A stretch of 64,000 bases of DNA from Piper betle (taxonomy: Eukaryota > Streptophyta > Magnoliopsida > Piperales > Piperaceae): positions 1 to 64,000 of the forward strand of contig JAURVB010000135.1 of assembly GCA_033002965.1 (NCBI GenBank). The letters are read 5' to 3'. Of this stretch, positions 38,813 to 50,617 are shown piece after piece (within the stretch, counting starts at the first letter, position 1; each line of letters begins with the position of its first letter). The notes under the pieces were generated by a model. That model made no database searches and was not told the DNA's origin. It was given only the letters and a program-made list of their open reading frames with translations. Made by a program: the position numbers and the translations under genes.

Positions 38813-41290
38813 TCATCTCATTGATTTTATCTTTAGGCAATATATTCTCAATTGTTCTGAAAAAGATGGCAAGGTGGATCCTTGTCTATCTTTGGCGCCC
38901 AATTTTTCTTTTAGTAAGGAAATATGAAATACATCATGTACTTGAGATCCATCAGGCAAGGCCAATTTGTAGGCTACTTCACCAATTCGTTGCAGTATTT
39001 GATAGGGACCAAAAAATCTTGGCGAAAGTTTTGTATGTCGAGTCATCTTCACTGAAACCTGTTTATATGGATGTAACCTTACATATACCCAATCCCCTCA
39101 GTTAAAACTCGTCTCTATATGATGTTTATCATATGTCCTCTTCTTTCTTTCCTGGGATAGCATCAAGTGCTGCTTCAATAAAGTCAAGATTTGGTCTCTG
39201 GATTGTAGTTTGCTATCAACATTTGAAAGGTGAGCAGTGCTAGGAACATAAGTGAGTAGTGTGGGAGGAGGCCTTCCGTAGACGGCTTCAAAAGGAGTAC
39301 AATTGGTTAAAAAGTGCCAGTTAGTATTGCAGGTATATTCTGCCCAAGATAACCATTTTGTCCAATCTTTTGGTTTCTTAAATACATTTGTAAGATTCAA
39401 TTCACCCCTTCCGTTTGGCTGTCAGTTTGTGGGTGGTAAATTGAACTATAATTAAAGGATTTTCCTTGGAGATTGAATAATTCTTTCTAAAATGAGCTTG
39501 TAAAGATGGCATCTCGATCACACACAATCGAGCTCGGCATGCAATGAAGCTTGAATACAATATCAAAGAAGATTTTGGGCGACTATGATAACTGAATAAG
39601 GATGACTCAAGGCCATGAAGTGGTTGTGTTTAGAAAGTCTATCCACAATCACCAAAATTGAAGTACGACCTTTGGAGTTGGGTAAACCATCAATAAAATC
39701 CACCGATATATCAGTCCAAATGTGTGCAGGTATGGGCAAAGGTTGGGGGAGTCCTGCTGGTGAAGTATTTGCCAATTTATATTGCTGACATATCTTACAG
39801 ATGTGAACTATTTCCCTCACATGATCTTTTATTTTGGGCTAAAAGAAGACTACTTGTATATGTCGAAGAGTTTTCTGATATCCTTTGTGAGAACTTTTGT
39901 GAACCTCTAATGCAATAATGTCTATCAAGTCAGATGAATTCAACAAATAAATTCAATGTTTAAAATATATAATTCCATCCTTGTAAGTCCAGCTTAAGGA
40001 TAAAGCTCCTTCTTTAATTGGTTTAACAATCTGTTGCATTACTGGATCCTCTTTAATTGCCTGTTTGATAGGTTCTAGTCATGTTGGCATGGGGCATGAA
40101 ATGGCATGGATGACTGCTTCCTCATGTATTCTTGACAATGCATCTGTAGCTGAATTGTTAACCCCTTTCTTGTACTCAATGAAAAAATTCAATTCCATCA
40201 ATTTGACTAACCATTTTTGCTGTGGTGTTATAGTCAATTTCTGTTGCCACAAGTGCCTTAAACGTGCATGATTAGTTCGTACCACAACTGGTCTTCCCAA
40301 TAGATACTGTCACCGATGTTGAACTACTAAGACAAGAGCTAATAGCTCTTTTTCATCAGTGGACGGCAAGAAATTCCTCCCCTGTAAGGCTTTGCTAAAG
40401 TATGCCACCAGAGCTTTATTTTGTATCAACACAACTCCAATTCCCTTGCTTGAAGCATCACACTCAATAACGAAACTCTTAGAGAAATCCAGCAATACCA
40501 AAATTGGTTTGGTTAGGACAACCATTTTTAGTTCATTAAAAGCCTTCAAAGCTAAAGGTGTCCAAGTGGAAGAGTCATTCTTCAACATGGAGGTTAATGG
40601 TTCGGCAATGCAACCATATTCTTTAACAAATTTTCTATAATAACCGGTCAGACGAAGAAACCATTTTAAGGCCTTGATGGAGTCAGGTTGAGGCCATTGT
40701 TTAACTACCAAAACTTTATCCGAATCCATTGCCACCTGAACTTTGTAAATGATGTGGCCAAGATAGGTCACTTTCTCGTATCCAAAAGAACATTTTTCTT
40801 ATTTAACAAACAAGGCGTGAGCTCTTAATATATCGAATGTGGTTTTTAAATGAACCATATGTTCTTTCCAATTAAAGCTGTATATCAAGATATTGTCGAA
40901 GAATACTATAACAAATTGACGAGGATAATCATGAAAGATTGAATTCATCAACGATTGGAAGGTTGAAGGCGCATTAGTAAGTCCAGAGGGCATAACTAAA
41001 AACTTGTAATGGCCTTCATGAGTTCGGAATGCAGTTTTAGAGATGTCATCCATGGACATTCTAATTTGGTGATATCTGGACCCCAAATCCAATTTAGAAA
41101 AAATTCCAGCATGATAAAACTCATCTAATAAATCATCAATCAAAGGTATAGGAAACTTATCTTTGATGGTTTGTTGATTAAGAGCACGATAGTCAATGCA
41201 TAGGCACCAAGAACCATCTTTTTTCTTCACTAACAACATCGGAGATGAATAAGGCCTATGGCTATGCCTTATTACTCCACCCTCTAACAT
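38813..41290 (-). pseudogene. Gypsy pol: reverse transcriptase, RNase H, integrase (broken)
   Basis: Reverse transcriptase at 41290-40799 contains [21 protein letters not shown] and [15 protein letters not shown]. The active-site box reads FFDN where a catalytic FFDD/YVDD is expected. RNase H follows at 40771-40079 (FVIECDASSKGIGVVL; NNSATDALSR). Integrase pieces lie at 39820-39563 (C-x2-C in CKICQQYK, SVDFIDGLP, VDRLSKHNHF), 39400-39098 (TPFEAVYGRPPP) and 39052-38813 (GPYQILQRIGEVAYKL, the GPY/F module). Further down the minus strand an EDKVVDKGE stretch suggests a chromodomain tail. At least five disruptions separate the pieces, so it cannot encode a working polyprotein. Confidence 0.88.
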
Positions 41291-41479
41291 CTCGGATACC
41301 TACCTCTCAATTTCTGATTTTTGAATTGGTGGGTATCTATAAGGCCTAGACACCACTGGTATTGCTGTTGGCAATAGAGAGATGTTGTGGTCATGACTAC
41401 GTTGAGGAGGAAGCTGCTTTGGTTTTGCAAAAATATCCTTGTAAGATTCCAACAACATAGTCATTTCTTGTTGCTTTTC

Positions 41480-42979
41480 TTAATCTGAGGGGAGGAATGA
41501 TGGCTTGGATTGAATTAAATTTGGTGTTGTTGTTAATTGCAACAATAAACCTTGTTTTCTTTTAGAAACAGTCTTGACCATTTTATTCTTTCCCACTATT
41601 CGCATAGGAGAACGCTTAATGCCTTGTAACTGGATTTCCTTCCCCTTGACTATGAATGTCATCTGAAGTTTGTCGAAGTTCCATACAAGTGCTCCTAATG
41701 TTCGAAGCCATTGAATTCCTAATCCCATGTCAAATTCTTGCAAAGGCAATAGATGGAAATCAGTGGACAACTCATGGCCTTGAGTAGTCCAATTTACCTC
41801 CTTACAACTACCAGAGTTGGTGAGACAATCCCCATTAACCACAACCACTTCCATTCGTTTGGTAGAACCCACTTTTATGTTCAGATTAATAGCCAAGTTT
41901 TTATCCAAAAAATTATTAGTGGATCCGGAATCCACTAAAATATGTATTAATTGCTTTTTAAGCATTCCTTGGATCTTCATTGTTTCTAGTGTTACTTCAC
42001 CTGTATAGGCTTGTAATGATAGTTTAAGTAAGTCAGCAACCATCACTTGTTCCTCCTCTATTGTAGTTTCATCAGTATCTGATTTTGCAGAAGGTTGTTC
42101 TTCCAGAGACCATATAGCTTGGATGCTAAACAATTTCTTGCATCTATGTCCCGGAACAAATCTTTTGTCACAGTTGAAACATAGCCCTTTGGCTTTCCGT
42201 TGAGCCATTTCTTCGAGGGTTAATCTCTTGATCAGCGTATTGTGATTTTTATCTGCAAATTTTGTAGGCTTTGAAAACACATTCTCCCCTTTGGATTTCA
42301 TTTTACTACCACTTATCCAATTGGAAGTTCTACTAACCATTGTTTTTGATTCATACAATTTAGCATAGCTAAGAGCAGCTCTCAATATTCTTGGCTTCTG
42401 AGCCTTGACATCTATGCGCAAATTATCTTTCAACCCCTCAGTGAAAAAATTGACCTGCTGATCAATTGTAACATTTCTTGCCTTAGTGACCAATCGAATG
42501 AAGGCCTTGCAATAATCTATCATAGATCCAATTTTTCTGAATTTTAACAATTCTTCGAATGATCCTCAAACTCAGAAGATCTGTGTATTGATAGAATTTC
42601 ATCTTTAAAATTAGTCCAAGTTATGATCAGATTTTCTTTCTTGAATAGTTGATACCAAAGTTGTGGCTCATCGTCCAAATGATAGGCAGTCATGACTACT
42701 TTGTTCTTTTCTTATGTTTTATACAATTTCGAAGTACTACTCATAGTGATACAACCACACAATTGGATCGGATTCTCCATTATACTTCTTAAATTTCAAC
42801 CTGCTCACTTGAGAAGACAATGATGTCTCAGATAAAGAAGGAGACAATTGTCCTAGATTGAATGTTCTATAATTAGTGTTGTAGCTATAATTTTGTAATC
42901 GATCTTGAGTATCCTTATGAGCAGAATTTTCTAATTGAGTGATACGAGTATTGAATGTCATCATGGATTCTTGGATCAT
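41480..42979 (-). pseudogene. Gypsy gag and aspartic protease (broken)
   Basis: The N-terminal gag piece is 42979-42737. The frame breaks and resumes at 42550-41480 as a 356-residue open stretch. It has a zinc-knuckle-like CFNCDKRFVPGHRC and the retropepsin motif VDSGSTNNF, with the catalytic Asp kept. The spacing of the knuckle is as in many plant chromoviruses. Confidence 0.85.
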
Positions 42980-43010
42980 TTTTAAGGTTTGAGTGCATGC
43001 AGCATCTAGT

Positions 43011-43028
43011 CTTTATATAATAATATAG

Positions 43029-43066
<38 letters not shown>

Positions 43067-43235
43067 TATATTTAATATTTATATATCTATATATTTATAT
43101 ACAATATAATAACAAAAAAGTGTGATAGTTGAGGTGATAGGTATTCAAGTTGATGACCTCAAGGGTTCAATCCATGGTGAAGGTATCGAGCTCGTCTTAA
43201 GCTCGTCAAAATTAAACAGTTTAAGAACGTTTAGC
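43011..43235 (+). repeat. Interspersed repeat, partial, with TA tract
   Basis: A TA tract at about 43032-43062, then GGTATTCAAGTTGATGACCT and GGGTTCAATCC, which match the 3' part of the repeat at 44572-44995. It truncates the 5' side of the gypsy element. Confidence 0.6.
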
Positions 43236-43240
43236 AGCCT

Positions 43241-43764
43241 CAAAAAACTCTTCAAACATGATTCATTGGTTTAAAAAAACGTAATCATTTCAATTATCTC
43301 ATTCAACTTTGTTGCCGTGGGTGGTTCCGGGACACGAGAACTGTGTGGTGGATTGTGTTTGTGAAAAAACTTTTTGGGACAGTGACACTCTTTCTTTTTG
43401 GCAAAATTAATTATACAAGCAAACAACAATTTAATAGACCCAAGAAAAAAAAACCCTATAACGAGTCACTAAAATTTCAAAAGGAAAAAAGAAAAATTGG
43501 TACACAAAGGTTCTGTACATACGGGTCTAGGAAACTAGGACTCAAGGGAAGGTCCTAACTTACGCTACATTTTACCATTTGCCTTGAGTCTCCTCTTTTT
43601 GGGAAAAAAGAAAAAGCATAAACCTCCTAAATGTTAAAAAAAAGTAAGAAATATTGAAAATTTGCACTATAAATTGATACCTCTATGTGTCAAATTCTAC
43701 ATCCTTCAATATTCCAATTAGCTAGCTGCTCTGTCCAAGTCAAGCTTAAAAGAACCTAGCGGCC
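43241..43764 (+). repeat. Upstream segment of TPS copy A, duplicated at 62285-62783
   Basis: Nearly identical to 62285-62783 (for example ATTCATTGGTTTAAAAA, GTTCTGTACATACGGGTC). It includes the TATA box of copy A and differs from the promoter shared by copies B, C and D beyond about 100 bp from the ATG. Confidence 0.85.
43668..43674 (+). promoter_or_regulatory. TATA box of TPS copy A
   Basis: TATAAAT in GCACTATAAATTGATACC, 91 bp before the ATG. The same box precedes every copy in the array. Confidence 0.7.
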
Positions 43765-43865
43765 ATGGCGACGTCTTCTCTTAGCACTCTTTCTTGTTTA
43801 GCCCCATGCCACTCCTTTCAGCAATGCCAACATTGACATGTCGCTGCACCTTCAATGCTCAGAAG

Positions 43866-44032
43866 TGTTGGGCCTTTTGGGCCCCTACCCAATTGTTGGT
43901 AACTTGCATATAAACTAATAGGAAAGTCTTATTCATTAAGTTAATTTTTGGATTAAGAGAGTCCCGTGATACCTATTGCGAGTTTTCCTTTAGTTATTTA
44001 AAATCACTTTTAAAGGCCCAAAGGGCCCAACA
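43866..44032 (-). mobile_element. TRIM LTR remnant inside exon 1 of TPS copy A
   Basis: It starts TGTTGGGCC and ends GGGCCCAACA, interrupting the exon between AGAAG (43861-43865) and GGAAG (44033-44037), a 5-bp target duplication with one change. Its sequence matches the LTRs at 63269-63438 and 63619-63789. The first 24 bp are an inverted LTR end, also present at 62885, so this is a deletion product of the larger insertion seen in copy E. Confidence 0.85.
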
Positions 44033-44571
44033 GGAAGAAGATTGCTCGTCGTACAAAATATTGAAACCACTGATCATGAGACCACCACTTCCCAACTCAA
44101 TTTTGACACTCTCTCGGGATCCATTTCACACACCCTCAGCATGGTAATCTTGATATACCAATCTTCATTCTTTGAGAGAAACGTATATGTTGAGTTCTAT
44201 AATTCGTGATTGGAAATCATCAATATATATCTCCTTATCAGGAGGTGATGCAACTGAGGCACAAGGGTATGGTCGCTCACGTTAGGAGTTCAATCGTAAG
44301 GGAAGAGCCACTAGAATGCTTGGCTACCATTGACGTGCTCCACAGGCTTGGCATTGACTATCACTTGCGGGATGAGATTGATTTCCTGCTACAACAACAC
44401 TCCCATCACTACCTTGCTGCTGCTCAAATTTGTGATAGCTTGTTATCAGCTGCTCTGAGCTTTCGGCTCGTTCGACAACATGGGCAATTCGTTCCCACCG
44501 GTGAGGTTCACAACACACGCATACCATTATTTCCTTCCAACCACTCTTATTTGTATCCTATCTATATTGTT

Positions 44572-44995
44572 TAGGGTTGTTAATTGAACAAGCCAGTTCG
44601 TGAGTATTTTGTGTTCGGTTCGGCTCAACTTGACTTGAAACTCAATATTTAAATACTCGTGCTCAAACTCAATTCGAACTCAAATCCTTCGAGTCGAGTT
44701 TGAGCAAAGCAGTGCTCGACTCTACTCAACTCGGTTATAACTCGAACTTGACACAAAATTGACTCGTAACTCAACTCAAACTCGACTCGATAAAATAATA
44801 TAATAATATAATATTTATATTTTATATATATATATATAACTCGAACTCGACTATACATATATTTATATACAATATAATAACAAAGAAGTAAAATCGTTGA
44901 AATGGTAGATATTCAAGTTGATGACCTCATTATTGTGGGTTCAATCCAATAAATGAGTTACTTTTTACTTTTAATCGTGGGGAATTAGAGCCCAT
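44572..44995 (+). repeat. Interspersed TCGAG-rich repeat, copy 2, in intron 2 of TPS copy A
   Basis: It begins AGGGTTGTTAATTGAACAAG, has the same block order as 21805-22388 in opposite orientation, and holds a TA-rich centre near 44800-44840. It is absent from intron 2 of copies B and C, so it inserted into A only. Confidence 0.75.
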
Positions 44996-46286
44996 TAACG
45001 ATCTTACCGGGAATATCACCCTTGTTTTTCATCACTTCATAAATGGTCACAAGGAAGCTTTGGGAGATGAGGGGTCTGCTTGCTTTACATGAAGCATCAT
45101 ATCTTGGGATGGAAGGAGAAGTATTGGATCAAGTTTGCAGCCTTTCAAGACAACTACTACTCGAGACATCATCTGCTTCATCTTGTAAAAGCAAGCAACT
45201 GATCATGAATGCGTTGCACCACCCTCTCCAAAGAAGTTTGTCAAGGTTCAATTTCAATCAATATCTGCAAACTGCTAATGACAGCGAAGACGGACAAGGA
45301 AGGACTTGCATTGTGCACGAGTTAGCCAAGATTGATTATAACCTTGTCCAGTCAATGCACCGGCGAGAGCTAGAACAGATCTCCACGTAAGTAAAAATTC
45401 TAGGAGACTCAACTGAAAAGGACGAGAATTTGCCAAAAACAAAAACAAAATAGACACACCAAACAGTCGGAAGGAAATATTTTTTAATAAAAACCAACAA
45501 AATTTTATTGAAAATCTTTCAATTTGGAGAAAAACCACGGGTAAATGGAAAGTTGCTAAGCTGAAAATCTAGATTAGTATAAACAAACACTACTTTTCAG
45601 TAGTGGACAATATTTACAACTAAACTATATCATAAACGTTATGAAATAATTTGTTTCAGGTGGTGGGCAGAGTTGGATATGAGTAAGAATCATGCATTTG
45701 CACGAGAGAGTCCGATGGAGTGGTTCACATGCTCCATGGCCACCTTGTCCAATCCCAGTTTCTCCAAGTACAGAGTTGCACTTGCCAAATCAATTGCTTT
45801 TGTCTACATTATTGACGACATTTACGACGTCTACGGAACAATTGACCAACTCACTGCTTTTAGTGAAGCCATGAAAGGGTAAGGAATTACAAGGAAATTA
45901 AACAAAAAAAAACACCTTAATTTTTACAACATCTCATTCATGGTTTTGATATTTATGCAGGTGGGATTCAGACAAATTGAACGACCTTCCTCAATGCATG
46001 CAGACCAGCTTCGCAGCTCTGTCAAACACCCTCCATGAAGTTGCCAACATGGTCATCAAAGAACATGGATGGAATCCTTTGTCCGCCTTAAGAAAACTGG
46101 TACGTACGATATTACCATCTCCACGATTTTGAATGGTCTTCTTTTTTTTGGGTTGATGAATTATTAATCGTGAAATTGTTGCAGTGGTCAGGCCTGTGTG
46201 ATGCGTTCTTGGAAGAGGCCAAATGGTTTGCCTACTACTTTATGCCAAATTCACGGGAATATCTGAGAAATGGTAGTATGAGCACT

Positions 46287-47303
46287 TACTGTGTATTAAG
46301 TCCAAAATCATTCAACTAAGTTACTGCGACCGTGGGACAAGCGTAGAAGGTGACCGTCGGAATACCATTGCTATGTTGACAAAGTATTTTTAGTCGAAAT
46401 ATTTTTAGATATATATATTGTGTATCTAATTGAGTAATAATTTGTTCAAAAGTCTTTCATCTAATATCACGTAAGATTCAATTAGAGTCCAAGGACGAAT
46501 TACGATTTAGAAATTTCAGCAATAAATGGGTGTTATCACCAATTTGGTCCAATGTCGTCGTCACATGACGTCCCGCCACAGTTGCCGTTTTCTTTTGTTT
46601 TTAATCTACGTGGACGTATCTAACGCCCCGCTGTATTTGGCCTTCTGGCCGTGAATTCCGTGCATGCGTTGTGACACATTAGGATATTAAGACATCATCC
46701 ACATGCTTAAAGAGAAAAATAAAAAGAATAAAATTTCCATGTGCCTCGCTTGTCACGACAAATCCGATTAAGAATCCGACATCAAATGCTAAAGAATTTT
46801 TTCTCTTTAAACAAATAATTGGAGGAGCGTTTGCTGCATTATAATTTATAATAGTTTATGTACAGGCAAAACTATATGGGATGCAGACATTGGCCTGAAG
46901 GAGCACGTTACGTTCATGTGGTGGGGATACCGAAAGTGTCAGAAGAAGGATGTGCAAGTTTACTTACCATTGTCTCTTCACGAAAAATTTTGGCTCCTCC
47001 CTCGGAAGCGACGAAGACTGTCGTCTCGTGGGTTGATCGACGCACGGCGTCTCCGTGGCGTTGCTCCGGGAGAGCCAAATCCCACTCTTGATTTCAAGGC
47101 TGTGCAAGTCTAACGTTGGAAACTATACGGCAAGCGAGACATTGACGTGAAGGTACACGTTGCGTGCATGTGGTGGGGGGTACCGAGAGGATGCGCAAGT
47201 TTGCACTATAAATTGATGCCTCTATCTATCAAATTCTACATCCTTCAATATTCCAATTGGCTAGCTGCTCTGTCCAAGTCAAGCTTCAGAGATCCTAGCG
47301 GCC
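46287..47303 (+). repeat. Upstream unit of TPS copy B, shared with copies C and D
   Basis: Collinear with about 52440-53500 and 56790-57819. It holds an internal duplication: 46866-46965 and 47118-47205 share CATTG.C.TGAAGG..CACGTT and GCATGTGGTGGGG. The left edge is where truncated copy A joins. The TATA box (TATAAAT) is at 47207-47213. The G-box position reads CACATG (46562-46567) here but CACGTG in C and D. Confidence 0.8.
47207..47213 (+). promoter_or_regulatory. TATA box of TPS copy B
   Basis: TATAAAT in GCACTATAAATTGATGCC, 91 bp before the ATG at 47304. Confidence 0.7.
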
Positions 47304-49747
47304 ATGGCGACGTCTTCTCTTAGCACTATTTCCTGTTTAGCCCCATGCCCCTCATTTCTGCAACGCCAACATCGACATGTCGCTGCACCTTCAAAGCTCG
47401 GAAGAAGATTGCTCGTCGTACAAAATGTTGAAACCACTGATCACTGAGACCACCAACTTCCCAACTCAATTTCGACACTCTCTCGGGATCCATTTCACAC
47501 ACCCTCAGCATGGTAATCTTGATATATCCATCTTTATTCCTTGAGAGAAACGTATATGTTGAGCTCTATAGTTCATGATTGGAAATCATCAATATATATC
47601 TCCTTATCAGGAGGTGATACAAGTGAGGCACACGGGTATGGTCGATCACGTAAGGAGTTCAATCGTAAGGGAAGAGCCACTAGAATGCTTGGCTACCATT
47701 GACGTGCTCCAGAGGCTTGGCATTGACTATCACTTCCGGGATGAGATTGATTTCCTGCTACAACAACACTCCCATCGCTACCTTGCTGCTGCTCAAAATT
47801 GTGATAGCTTGTTACCAGCTGCTCTGAGCTTTCGGCTAGTTCGGCAACATGGCCAATTCGTTCCCACTGGTGAGGATCACAATACACGCATACCATCCTT
47901 TCCTTCCAAGCACTTATTTGTATAATATCCATATTGTTACAGTATCTTACTGTGGAATATCACAGATGTTTTTCATCACTTCATAAATGGTCACAAGGAA
48001 GCTTTGGGAGATGTGAGGGGTCTGCTTGCTTTACATGAAGCATCATATCTTGGGATGGAAGGAGAAGAAGTATTGGATCAAGTTTGCAGCCTTTCAAGAC
48101 AACTACTTCTCGAGACATCATCTGCTTCATCTTGTAAAAGCAAGCAACTGATCATGAATGCGTTGCACCACCCTCTCCAAAGAAGTTTGTCAAGGTTCAA
48201 TTTCAATCAATATCTGCAAACTGCTAATGAAAGCGAAGACCGACAAGGAAGGACTTGCATTGTGCACGAGCTAGCCAAGATTGATTATAACCTTGTCCAG
48301 TCAATGCACCGGCGAGAGCTAGAACAGATCTCCTCGTAAGTAAAAATTCTAGCAGACTCAACTGAAGAAGAGAATTTACAAAACAAAATAGATACACAAA
48401 CAACCCGAACGGAAATACTTTAATGTGGACAAACCAAATTTTATGAAAAACTTCAGGAAAAACCACGGGTAAATGGTGAGTTGCTGGGCTGCAAATCTAG
48501 ATTAATATAAACAAATACTACTGTTCTAGTAGTGGACAATATTTACAACTAAACTATATCATTAACGGCTATGAAATAATTTGTTTCAGGTGGTGGGCAG
48601 AGTTGGATATGAGTAAGAATCTTGCATTTGCACGAGAGAGTCCGATGGAGTGGTTCATATGCTCCATGGCCATCTTGTCCAATCCCAGTTTCTCCAAGTA
48701 CAGAGTTGCACTTGCCAAATCAATTGCTTTTGTCTACATAATTGACGACATATACGACGTCTACGGAACAATTGACCAACTCACTGCTTTTAGTGAAGCC
48801 ATAAAAGGGTAAGGAATTACAAGGAAATTAAACCCAAAAAAACACCTTAATTTTCACAACATCTCATCCATGGTTTCGATATTTATGCAGGTGGGATTCA
48901 GACAAATTGAACGACCTTCCTCAATGCATGCAGACCAGCTTCGCAGCTCTGTCAAACACCCTCCATGAAGTTGCTAACATGGTCATCAAAGAACATGGAT
49001 GGAATCCTTTGTCCGCCTTAAGAAAACTGGTACGTACGATATTGCCATCTCCATGATTTTGAATGGTCTTCTTTTTTGGGTTGATGAATTATTAATCGTG
49101 AAATTGTTGCAGTGGTCAGGCCTGTGTGATGCATTCTTGGAAGAGGCCAAATGGTTTGCCGACGACTCTATGCCAAATTCACGGGAATATCTGAGGAATG
49201 GTAGTATGAGCACTGGGGCACCTCTCCTTCTTGCTCAAGTCTCCATAATGTTGGGGAGCGCTACTTCATACAATAATACTATGGATCTTGTCCAAAGCGA
49301 CAAAGGTGATCTGTTTTCCAGCGCTTCAAGAGTATTCAGACTGTCTGACGACTTGAGCAGTAGCACCCGGGCAAGCTCTAAATCTTATTTTCTTGTCTCT
49401 CTTGATCAATATGTGTGCAAAGGTTGATATGGTTATGTATATAATCATCCTCTGTTTTGAATTTGCAGAGCCAAGGAGGGCATGATGGGTGCTATTTGGA
49501 CTACTACATGAAGGAAAGGGAAGGCAGTTCTTTGGAGTCTGCCATTGATCATGTCAAGGACATGATTTCTGGTGAATGGAAAAAGATGAACGGAGAGTGT
49601 CTTGCCGGCAAGTTCACTCAGGATGTTAGGATGGCCTCGTTGAACCTGGCTCGGTTGGGGCAGTGGTTGTACCCTTGTGATGATATTAGCCGCCATGGTG
49701 CTACCGAGGAAGAGTTCCATTCTCTGTTGGAGGACCTACGACTTTGA
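47304..49747 (+). pseudogene. Terpene synthase (TPS-g type) copy B, open from exon 2 to 7 but exon 1 frameshifted
   Basis: Exons: 47304-47512, 47611-47869, 47966-48335, 48590-48808, 48891-49029, 49113-49370 and 49469-49747 (TGA). Exons 2-7 are in phase and code 507 residues. Motifs: RLGIDYHFRDEID, FARESPMEW (TPS-g enzymes often lack the full RxR here), the Mg-binding IIDDIYDVYG, and GHDGCYLDYYMKE. No RRX8W is found, as in TPS-g enzymes, which make acyclic terpene alcohols such as linalool or nerolidol. The exon 1 frame stops at TGA 47445 because of two +1 changes relative to copies A and E. Intron 6 needs a GC donor (CGG|GCAAGC). The NSE/DTE site reads DDLSSSTRS, without the final Glu. Either a pseudogene or, if transcribed from the ATG at 47575, a cytosolic-type protein; product unknown. 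Confidence 0.85.
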
Positions 49748-50617
49748 AAATTACGAAGTACCGATGGATATATTTAGGCCCGGTAAAAGCTCAATTAAAT
49801 TCGATCGGCTCCGGCTTTAAAAAATTTAATTCAAAATTTAACTCAATATCAAGCTGGAGAGCCCGAGAGCCCGTACCTTTTCAATTTGGCTCGACTCAAA
49901 GCTTGATACTTTATATAAAGAATAAAATTTATGCCCGTATTTATCTTCATTTTTTTATATAAATATAGTCAAATTATAAAATATTATTATATGATAATAA
50001 TATAAATGAAAATATGCATGATTAAATTATCTTTCATGTATATATATTAAACTTGAAAATTTTTAATTATAAATTAAATTTTAGAATAAATTTTACTACA
50101 AAAATACATCATTAAATCCGAAACAAGCTAGCTCGAATTCGAATCTGCTCGAGTACTTATTTGCTTAATTCAAATTCGAAATCAAATTAGCCAAGTTTGG
50201 GATGAGTAAAACCCGTCTCGACTCGCCCAATGAGCATCCTTAGGTATAGATATATTAATGGAGATAATGAATGTTTAATTAGTTGGGCATATCACAAATT
50301 AAATTAGTGTAAACAATTAATTAGTACCATTGTAAATCGAGATTATAATGAAGATATATATTACATTACACAATATGCATACTAGCAACATAAGTTCACC
50401 GAGCAAATAATAAACAAAAATGAAAGGTCAGTGCTAACAAAACTATTCCACATTTAGAAGGAAATTGATGATAATGACAAAAACTTAGTATAAAAGATTG
50501 AGAACTGAAATTAAAGAATAAAACAATAAATGAATTTTTATCCTTGTAAAATAAACTATAAAAAAGGCCAATATTTATCCCTTCGTGTCCTCACCACCAA
50601 TGTATCATCTCTCGAGG
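49748..50617 (+). repeat. 3' flank of TPS copy B, duplicated after copy C (55896-56600)
   Basis: Collinear stretches such as GAAATCAAAT.AGCCAAGTTTG, TTCACCGAGCAAATAATAAAC and ATTTATCCCTTCGTGTCCTC show that it belongs to the tandem unit. About 180 bp at 49920-50090 is shortened in the C copy. No gene inside. Confidence 0.85.

Larger units (their letters stand above)
38190..42979 (-). mobile_element. Decayed Ty3/gypsy LTR retrotransposon, chromovirus-like
   Basis: Gag, protease, reverse transcriptase, RNase H and integrase follow in gypsy order on the minus strand, broken by many stops and frameshifts. A purine tract (AAGGGGGAGAGAA, complement of about 38662-38674) followed by TGATACGAAG at 38661 looks like polypurine tract plus 3' LTR start. 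The LTR would run down toward about 38190, but its end was not found. The 5' end is cut near 43010 by another repeat, so no 5' LTR or primer site can be paired. Confidence 0.85.
43765..46286 (+). pseudogene. Terpene synthase (TPS-g type) copy A, truncated pseudogene
   Basis: Exon relics: 43765-44143 (split by an LTR insertion), 44242-44500, about 45022-45386, 45660-45878, 45961-46099 and 46185-46286. Damage: an in-frame TGA at 43834; the insertion at 43866-44032; loss of the exon 3 acceptor (CACAG in B and C, CACCC here); a 2-bp deletion near 45068; and truncation of exon 6 after residues REYLRNGSMST, with exon 7 missing. The DDIYDVYG metal-binding motif in exon 4 is still readable. A repeat (44572-44995) sits in intron 2. 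No function is expected. Confidence 0.9.
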
